A stretch of 27,247 nt of DNA. Source: an uncultured Acidaminococcus sp. Its GTDB lineage: Bacteria > Bacillota > Negativicutes > Acidaminococcales > Acidaminococcaceae. The stretch is from the NCBI GenBank assembly GCA_905213155.1, contig CAJMHI010000025.1, forward strand, positions 1 to 27,247. Reading direction: 5' to 3'. Each line of letters begins with the position of its first letter. Position 1 is the stretch's first letter. Below, one piece after another: positions 22,404-27,247 of the stretch. The position numbers and the translations under genes were made by a program. The notes under the pieces were generated by a model. It was not told the DNA's origin and did no database searches. It saw only the letters and a list, made by a program, of their open reading frames with translations.

Positions 22404-22931
22404 TCAAGACCTCATAAAACAAACCGTCCCATGAAAGGTCAGCGGCCCTTCTGTTTCCCTTTCAATATGGCCTGTTTCCCAATAGGCCAGAGGCATCTCC
22501 TCTTTCCACTGGCGGAAAAAGACAAGGAGCTGAACATAATCCCCCACTAAGGTAAGCTCCATGGGCAGATGATCCTGCTTCTTCCCCGTTTCCCGGGGAC
22601 GGCAGGCCACCACCTGCACTTGGGTTCTTTCTGCCAGTGCGCTGATTTTTCCCATGGCTTCCATCCCATCTTTGGGAGCGGCTTCTGTGGTAAACTGTGC
22701 CGTGTTTTTTCGTTTTGTCCTGGCTGCTCCTGGATCGTATTGCCTGGCAAAGACTTCTACTTTTTCCCTCTGCTGCAAAAGACCTGCCGCCCTCGCCCAG
22801 TCTTTTTGTCCGTTCTGCCAGAAAGGAAGTGCTACGGCCCAAGTCAGCCACAAACACAGCAGCAAAAAAACAAGGCCCGTAACAGCCGGGACTTTATCCC
22901 TGGCGTTTTCCATCCACTGTTTTCGTTCCAT
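22404..22931 (-). CDS. PilO-like type IV pilus assembly protein
   Basis: A protein of 175 residues from the ATG at 22931 (AAAGGA eight bases upstream), with ATG at 22913 possible and a longer start at 22991 unlikely. It has a short cytoplasmic tail, one membrane helix (about residues 14-36, VPAVTGLVFLLLCLWLTWAVALPFW), a coil-prone segment and an extracytoplasmic domain ending LTFHGTVCFM. The layout and the position directly after a PilN-like domain match PilO, which pairs with PilN to form the alignment complex of type IV pili. Sequence identity to known PilO is not obvious by eye, so the call rests mainly on topology and context. It overlaps the upstream gene by 38 bases, implying coupled translation. 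Confidence 0.65.
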   Translation of the reverse strand: MERKQWMENARDKVPAVTGLVFLLLCLWLTWAVALPFWQNGQKDWARAAGLLQQREKVEVFARQYDPGAARTKRKNTAQFTTEAAPKDGMEAMGKISALAERTQVQVVACRPRETGKKQDHLPMELTLVGDYVQLLVFFRQWKEEMPLAYWETGHIERETEGPLTFHGTVCFMRS

Positions 22932-25230
22932 TCCCGTTTCCTTTCTGCATTTCCACCAAAAGAGAGAATTCCGTTTCTGATTTTTCGTCAAGGCGTTCCA
23001 TCTTTTCGATCTGCACGTTTTTCACCGCCCGCTCGTCACGAAGCCGCTGTACAAAGGAAAGAACCGCCTGACTTTCCAGTGTCCGTCCGGAAAGGCGCAG
23101 CATTTTCTTGTCCCGGTTTTCCTTATCCCAGGCAGCCTGCTGGAGATAACAATCTGCAGGCAGTTCCCGTCCCAAAAGTGTCAACCAGGCATCCCAGTCA
23201 ACATTCCGGTTACGAACAGTTTGCTGTTGTTTTACCTGCTGGGACAAAAGGCGGTTTAACGTTTGCTCTTCCTGATAGCATTCATACCAGGAACCCATTG
23301 CCAGCAGGGCATTTTTTGCCTCCTGCTGCTTCTTATATGCTATTTCTTGAAAAATCCCACCAAAAAGGCAAAAAATAAGCGCTGCCGCCCCGGTCACTTC
23401 CATGCCCCGGATAACAGCAGGCCAGGATGGCAGCGGCTGTTTTGGCTGAAAATCCCACTGTCTTGTCCTTTCCATAAAAAGTGCACTCCCCAGCGCTGCT
23501 GCCGCACTTCCATAGGATAGCTTCTTTTTTAGGTCAGGATAGCACGGTAAGGCTTGCAGCGTATCCGAAAGCGGCAGTTTTTCCAGTGGTATCCCTTCTG
23601 CTTGGAGCTGCTTCTGCCATTTTGCCAAGGTCTCTGTGCTTGACCCCCACCAGTAGGCCAGCACGGCCAAAAGCTGTCTCTTGCGGTTTTCCTGTCGCAT
23701 GGTTTCCAGGATTTTTTTGCCTAGTGCGGTGTCTTCCTGCTGCACTGAATCCCACAAAAGACTTTGCTCCACCCCGTCCCATTGTTTTCCTTGGGCACGA
23801 GCAAACGAAAATACAGCCTGGGGCTCACCTTTTGCATAGAGGATAAGCGTGATGGTTTTCTTTTCTTCCAGCCATAGCCAGGCAGCGGTTTTTTTTGCCG
23901 TCCATAGCCCCAGAGAAAGTAGCGCAGGCTGAATTTTTACCGGATGCCAGCCCATTTCCCGCAAGAGCTTCTGCGTCCAGGCAATGACAGGCTGCGGCAT
24001 GGCGATTGCCCCTGTCTGTCCTGAAGGCAATGGGGATCCCAGACGCAGCGAATAATTTCCTGCCTCCCAGGGTACTTTTTGGACACTTTCCCAGTAGGCA
24101 GCTTCCTGCCGCTCTGCTTCTTTTTTCAAAACAGGCAGGGACAAGGTAAGCCAGGTAGAAGCTTCTGGAGCAACTGTCACAGCACAAGCTTTGGCAGTGA
24201 TTCCCTTTTTTCCGCATTCCATGCGCAGCCATTCGCACAGGGCAGAGATTTTTTCTTCAGGGATCTTTTCTCCCAGGGACATAGGCAATGCTTCCTGTAA
24301 AACCCGTTCCAGCCGCAAGGTATCATTTTCCCGCCGGACCTGGCATACGGTGATACACCGGGAATCCAGATATAAGGTTAAAAGTTTCCGGGGTAAGGGA
24401 TGAAAAAAAGAGTGCAGTTTCTGCCCAATAGATTCCCGGTGCAGTCCTAACAGGCAAAAAAGCATTCTCCGATCGGGAAATTGCCAGAACGCCAAAAGAG
24501 GCTGCGCTAGGCCACTATTCCAGAGCATGACAAAAAATGCCGCCCCGCAGAGGAATGGGGCAAAAGGAATGGGCTCCCAGAATGCCTCTTTGCGTTTCAT
24601 CCGTTTCAGAAGCAAAAAAGCAAGTGCCGCCAACACAGCTCCGAAAAGTCCCTTCAAGCCGTCCACAGGCCCCAGCCATAATCCCAAGAGTGTCACAAGG
24701 CGTACATCCCCGGCACCAGCACTGCCCGGAAACATTCGGTAGAAGAAATACAGTACGCCCCCCACCACCAGTGCCCCGGTTGCAGCCCACAAAAAGGAAG
24801 TGCCCAGCCAGAAGTGCTGGAAAAGAATCAATGCCCCCAGGGGCCAAAACAAATCTTCATACAACATTTGCTCCTTGGCATCCAGCCAGCTGAGTAGGAG
24901 CATGAGGGAAAGAATCCCCCATTGGATGAGGAGCAGCACGGATGCCTCCCGGAAAATGCCCAACAGAGCAAAGAAAAAACCGGTCTCCAGTTCCCTAAGG
25001 CAATATATCCAGGGAATTTCTGCGCCGCAGTGCCGGCACTTGCCCCGTAGCCATAAAAAGCTCAAAATAGGAAATAATTCCCACAGTGCCAATGTATGCC
25101 CGCAGGCGTCACAATGCGACCGGGGGCCCAGCAGGGATTCTTCCCGATAGAGCCGCACCGCACACAGGAAGAGGAAGCTCCCCACGCAACATCCGATGAA
25201 AAAATAAGCAAAAATGAGTGTTAATGGCAT
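22894..25230 (-). CDS. apparent PilD-PilM-PilN fusion protein (prepilin peptidase plus alignment proteins)
   Basis: An uninterrupted 778-residue frame with three parts. Residues 1-250 are a prepilin peptidase: VGSFLFLCAVR, zinc pairs Cys40/Cys43 and Cys65/Cys68, several membrane helices, and catalytic Asp117 and Asp175, the latter in GAGD. It should cleave and possibly N-methylate type IV prepilins. Residues about 280-595 are soluble and look like a degraded PilM/actin-like domain (LTLYLDSRCITVCQV opens it) without an intact nucleotide loop. Residues 612-629 are a membrane helix, then a coiled-coil-prone Gln-rich stretch (633-672) and an alpha/beta domain (680-762) as in PilN. It starts nine bases after comM with RBS AGGGGG and runs into the PilO-like gene. 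PilM and PilN assignments rest on order, topology and faint similarity; the peptidase part is secure. Confidence 0.8.
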   Translation of the reverse strand: MPLTLIFAYFFIGCCVGSFLFLCAVRLYREESLLGPRSHCDACGHTLALWELFPILSFLWLRGKCRHCGAEIPWIYCLRELETGFFFALLGIFREASVLLLIQWGILSLMLLLSWLDAKEQMLYEDLFWPLGALILFQHFWLGTSFLWAATGALVVGGVLYFFYRMFPGSAGAGDVRLVTLLGLWLGPVDGLKGLFGAVLAALAFLLLKRMKRKEAFWEPIPFAPFLCGAAFFVMLWNSGLAQPLLAFWQFPDRRMLFCLLGLHRESIGQKLHSFFHPLPRKLLTLYLDSRCITVCQVRRENDTLRLERVLQEALPMSLGEKIPEEKISALCEWLRMECGKKGITAKACAVTVAPEASTWLTLSLPVLKKEAERQEAAYWESVQKVPWEAGNYSLRLGSPLPSGQTGAIAMPQPVIAWTQKLLREMGWHPVKIQPALLSLGLWTAKKTAAWLWLEEKKTITLILYAKGEPQAVFSFARAQGKQWDGVEQSLLWDSVQQEDTALGKKILETMRQENRKRQLLAVLAYWWGSSTETLAKWQKQLQAEGIPLEKLPLSDTLQALPCYPDLKKKLSYGSAAAALGSALFMERTRQWDFQPKQPLPSWPAVIRGMEVTGAAALIFCLFGGIFQEIAYKKQQEAKNALLAMGSWYECYQEEQTLNRLLSQQVKQQQTVRNRNVDWDAWLTLLGRELPADCYLQQAAWDKENRDKKMLRLSGRTLESQAVLSFVQRLRDERAVKNVQIEKMERLDEKSETEFSLLVEMQKGNGNGTKTVDGKRQG

Positions 25231-25239
25231 AGCATCCCC

Positions 25240-26769
25240 CTATCCCTGAATACTGGTGCGCAACCCGATAGCTTCGCCCAGGTGCAGCATGGAAATCTCC
25301 TCGCTGCCAGCCAGATCTGCAATAGTCCGTGCGACTTTGATGATCCGGTCATGGCTTCTGGCCGAAAGTCCCAGAGAGGTAAAATACTTTTCCAGCAACT
25401 TTTGGGCATCCGGCGCCAAGGCGCAGAACTTCTTCACTTCCCGCCGCCCCATGCTGGCATTGCAGAATAAATGGGTCCCTTCCAGCCGCTTCCGCTGAAT
25501 CTTCCGGGCGTTTACAACCCGCTGCCGGATTTGGGCAGAACTTTCCTGGGCACAATTGCTTTGCATTTCTTGATACTGCAGCCGGGGTACGTGAATCTGA
25601 ATATCAATCCGATCCAGCAGCGGACCGGAGATCTTTTTCCGGTAACGAGCAATATCTCCCGGACGGCAGGTACACTGGTGCACGCCGTCTTCTTCTCCCC
25701 AAAAACCACAAGGGCAAGGATTCTGCGCCGCTACCAGGATAAAGCGGGCCGGATAACTTAAGGATGCCTGCACTCTGCTAATAGTAACCACGCCATCTTC
25801 CAGGGGCTGACGCAATACCTCCAGGGCGCTCCGGGAAAATTCTGGCAGCTCATCCAAAAATAAAACACCGTGATGAGCCAAGGTAACTTCCCCCGGGCGG
25901 GGTACGCTGCCGCCGCCAATTAAAGCGGATTGGCTCACCGTGTGGTGCGGACTGCGAAAAGGACGTTCCTCTACAATGCCATGTTGCCGGGTAAGAAGAC
26001 CGGAGATACTGTAAATTTTCGTGACTTCCAAGGCTTCTTCTTCCGTCATCGGCGGCAGGATGGTAGAAAGTCGTCTGGCCAGCATGGTTTTTCCAGCGCC
26101 AGGGGCTCCCACCATCAGGACATTGTGCCCACCGGCAGCCGCAATTTCCAAGGCTCTTTTTGCTACCCGCTGCCCCTGTACATCCGAAAAATCAACAGTA
26201 CTTTCTTCCGGTCCGTCCAAGAGCAAACTTTTCTTTTGCAAGGGAGTAAGCTGTACTTTCCCCTGGAGATGCTCCACGATCGCCGTTAAGGTATCCGCAG
26301 TGTACACGGTAATCCCATCCACCAGCTGCCCTTCTGCTGCATTGCCGGAAGGAATGACCATGCAACGCCAGCCGTCCTCCCGCGCTTTTAAGATCATAGG
26401 CAAAATTCCGTTAATGGACCGCAGAGCCCCATCCAGTGCCAATTCTCCGGCAAATACCGGACACTGCTGGTCATCCGGCAGTTTGATATACTGTTTGGCT
26501 GCCAATATTCCTATGGCAATCGGCAGATCCAGTCCGGATCCGTCTTTTTTCAGATCTGCCGGGGCTAAATTCACGGTAATATGGGTATCCGGAAAATGAA
26601 AACCAGAGTTTTTCACGGCGGCTTTTACCCGCTCCCGGGATTCTTTAATGGCCGTATCTGGCAGGCCCACAATTTCAAAGGCGGGTAGCCCATTGGTTAC
26701 ATCCACTTCCACGCGGACCAGTTCACCATTGATACCTCTTGTTGTTTCGCCATAGGTACATGCATACAC
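25240..26769 (-). CDS. comM: ComM/YifB-family Mg-chelatase-like AAA+ ATPase
   Basis: A 509-residue ATPase of the YifB/ComM family. The N-terminal Lon-like ChlI fold (1-175) opens with MYACTYGETTRGINGELV. The AAA+ core has Walker A GAPGAGKT (221-228), Walker B LFLDELPEF and the NPCPCG...CTC insertion. A C-terminal helical domain contains GLSARSHDRIIKVARTIADL. ComM is a hexameric helicase promoting branch migration during integration of transforming DNA. The start is GTG at 26769 with AAGGAG nine bases upstream. It lies between yraN and the pilus fusion gene in one transcript, linking DNA uptake machinery with recombination. Confidence 0.93.
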   Translation of the reverse strand: MYACTYGETTRGINGELVRVEVDVTNGLPAFEIVGLPDTAIKESRERVKAAVKNSGFHFPDTHITVNLAPADLKKDGSGLDLPIAIGILAAKQYIKLPDDQQCPVFAGELALDGALRSINGILPMILKAREDGWRCMVIPSGNAAEGQLVDGITVYTADTLTAIVEHLQGKVQLTPLQKKSLLLDGPEESTVDFSDVQGQRVAKRALEIAAAGGHNVLMVGAPGAGKTMLARRLSTILPPMTEEEALEVTKIYSISGLLTRQHGIVEERPFRSPHHTVSQSALIGGGSVPRPGEVTLAHHGVLFLDELPEFSRSALEVLRQPLEDGVVTISRVQASLSYPARFILVAAQNPCPCGFWGEEDGVHQCTCRPGDIARYRKKISGPLLDRIDIQIHVPRLQYQEMQSNCAQESSAQIRQRVVNARKIQRKRLEGTHLFCNASMGRREVKKFCALAPDAQKLLEKYFTSLGLSARSHDRIIKVARTIADLAGSEEISMLHLGEAIGLRTSIQG

Positions 26770-26834
26770 GTTCTTTTTCTCCTTGTTCGTCTCTTATTAA
26801 AATCCTTATTGCAATGGATACTTGCTATTTCGCA

Positions 26835-27188
26835 TTAAAAGGCACTGGTGACATGATTGAGCTGGATGTCTCCATACAATTCTGTAATTTCGATTACGTC
26901 AAACCGGATAGTGCAGCGAGGGTGAGGATGCCGCTTGAGGTAATACAGCGCCGTCGTGCGAAGTTTCCGTTGTTTACTGGACGTTACAGCCGCAGCAGGG
27001 CGGCCAAATTTCAGGCTACGCCGTGTTTTTACTTCCACAAAAGCCAATATCTGACCTTGTCTCGCTACAATATCCAGTTCTCCAAACAGGCAGGAAAAAT
27101 TTCTATCCAGGATTTCGTAGCCCTGCTCCTCTAAAAATACAGCAGCTATGTCTTCCCCGCTGTTGCCAAAATGACGCCGTGGATCCAT
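26835..27188 (-). CDS. yraN: YraN/UPF0102 family endonuclease-like protein
   Basis: A 117-residue small cytoplasmic protein of the UPF0102 family, which has a restriction-endonuclease-like fold. The signature is GELDIVARQGQILAFVEVKTRRS (about 36-58): Asp39 plus the E-V-K triplet form the presumed nuclease-type metal site. Family members are commonly found near comM/yifB, dprA and rnhB, and a role in DNA processing is inferred from that. The ATG at 27188 has no good ribosome site, so translation may be coupled to an upstream gene. It is followed 65 bases later by comM. Confidence 0.88.
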   Translation of the reverse strand: MDPRRHFGNSGEDIAAVFLEEQGYEILDRNFSCLFGELDIVARQGQILAFVEVKTRRSLKFGRPAAAVTSSKQRKLRTTALYYLKRHPHPRCTIRFDVIEITELYGDIQLNHVTSAF

Positions 27189-27247
27189 GTAATTCTTGTA
27201 TGATAATTACAGAAGCAAAATCACCATTTTCCTTTCTTTAGATTCTG
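27189..27247 (-). other. window edge, possible end of an upstream gene
   Basis: These 59 bases cannot be assigned. Two minus-strand frames are open from the window edge to a stop (ending GKGKW-like or MVILLL), and either could be the C-terminus of a gene preceding yraN. A full context is needed to choose. Confidence 0.2.

Noticed and set aside
22224..22550. Possible small plus-strand gene in the gap before the pilus operon
   Set aside because: It runs through the intrinsic terminator and into the antisense of the PilO-like gene, with no ribosome site.
22569..23378. A 269-codon plus-strand frame opposite the PilO-like and fusion genes
   Set aside because: It has a Pro/Ser/Phe-rich composition with no domain, and it is explained by codon bias on the opposite strand.
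22894..25230. A frameshift or lost stop creating the PilD-PilM-PilN fusion
   Set aside because: The frame is open with normal composition across the linker and there is no overlap of two starts near the junction. A sequencing error cannot be fully excluded, so it is listed as the refuting test.
26021..26599. A 192-codon plus-strand frame opposite comM
   Set aside because: It is Ser/Pro-rich and antisense to the Walker A region of comM, with no ribosome site.
1..27247. tRNA, rRNA, CRISPR arrays, IS elements or prophage genes
   Set aside because: No cloverleaf, regularly spaced direct repeats, transposase or phage-like gene was recognised on reading both strands.

Overview
The window looks like chromosomal DNA of an anaerobic, amino-acid- or organic-acid-fermenting Firmicute, most likely a Negativicute such as an Acidaminococcus relative. 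This placement is an inference. It rests on strong AGGAGG ribosome sites, TTGACA/TATAAT-type promoters, roughly 50% GC (estimated by eye), a TRAP carboxylate transporter, and type IV pilus genes next to comM and yraN. No tRNA, rRNA, IS element or CRISPR array was seen.

Left part (1-9.7 kb): five small modules, three of them with a dedicated regulator. (a) A LysR regulator overlaps an AEC-family permease, with a possible 9-codon ORF facing away from them at the left edge. (b) A redox module runs leftward: an NAD(P)-binding reductase-like protein, a one-cysteine Rrf2 regulator and a Cys-rich C_GCAxxG_C_C protein. Consensus promoters lie in front of the first two genes, and each is overlain by the same inverted repeat, TGTAA-N9-TTACA. 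(c) An SLC13/DASS-type anion transporter diverges from an MmgE/PrpD enzyme, with a long inverted repeat between their promoters. (d) A second LysR gene converges on the prpD-like gene. (e) An ACT_7 amino-acid-binding protein precedes a MetY-type O-acetylhomoserine sulfhydrylase.

Middle (9.7-22.0 kb): about 12.3 kb of genes, all on the minus strand, read as one catabolic supercluster. In transcription order they are: a TIM-barrel isomerase-like protein, an AroE-like dehydrogenase with altered substrate residues, TRAP DctQ, DctM and DctP, a LysR regulator, a ThDP enzyme, a PEP mutase/isocitrate lyase superfamily enzyme with altered catalytic motifs, an HMG-CoA-lyase-like enzyme, an internal terminator, an exported carboxylesterase and a second TIM-barrel isomerase-like protein. 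The likely logic is ester cleavage outside the cytoplasm, TRAP uptake of the released acid, oxidation or isomerisation, then several C-C cleavages. The substrate is unknown. This is the best candidate here for an undescribed pathway.

Right part (22.3-27.2 kb): a minus-strand DNA-processing and pilus operon, yraN - comM - a 778-residue protein - a PilO-like gene, ending at a clear intrinsic terminator. The 778-residue protein is an apparent fusion of prepilin peptidase (PilD), a divergent PilM-like domain and a PilN-like domain. It is the most unusual single gene in the window.
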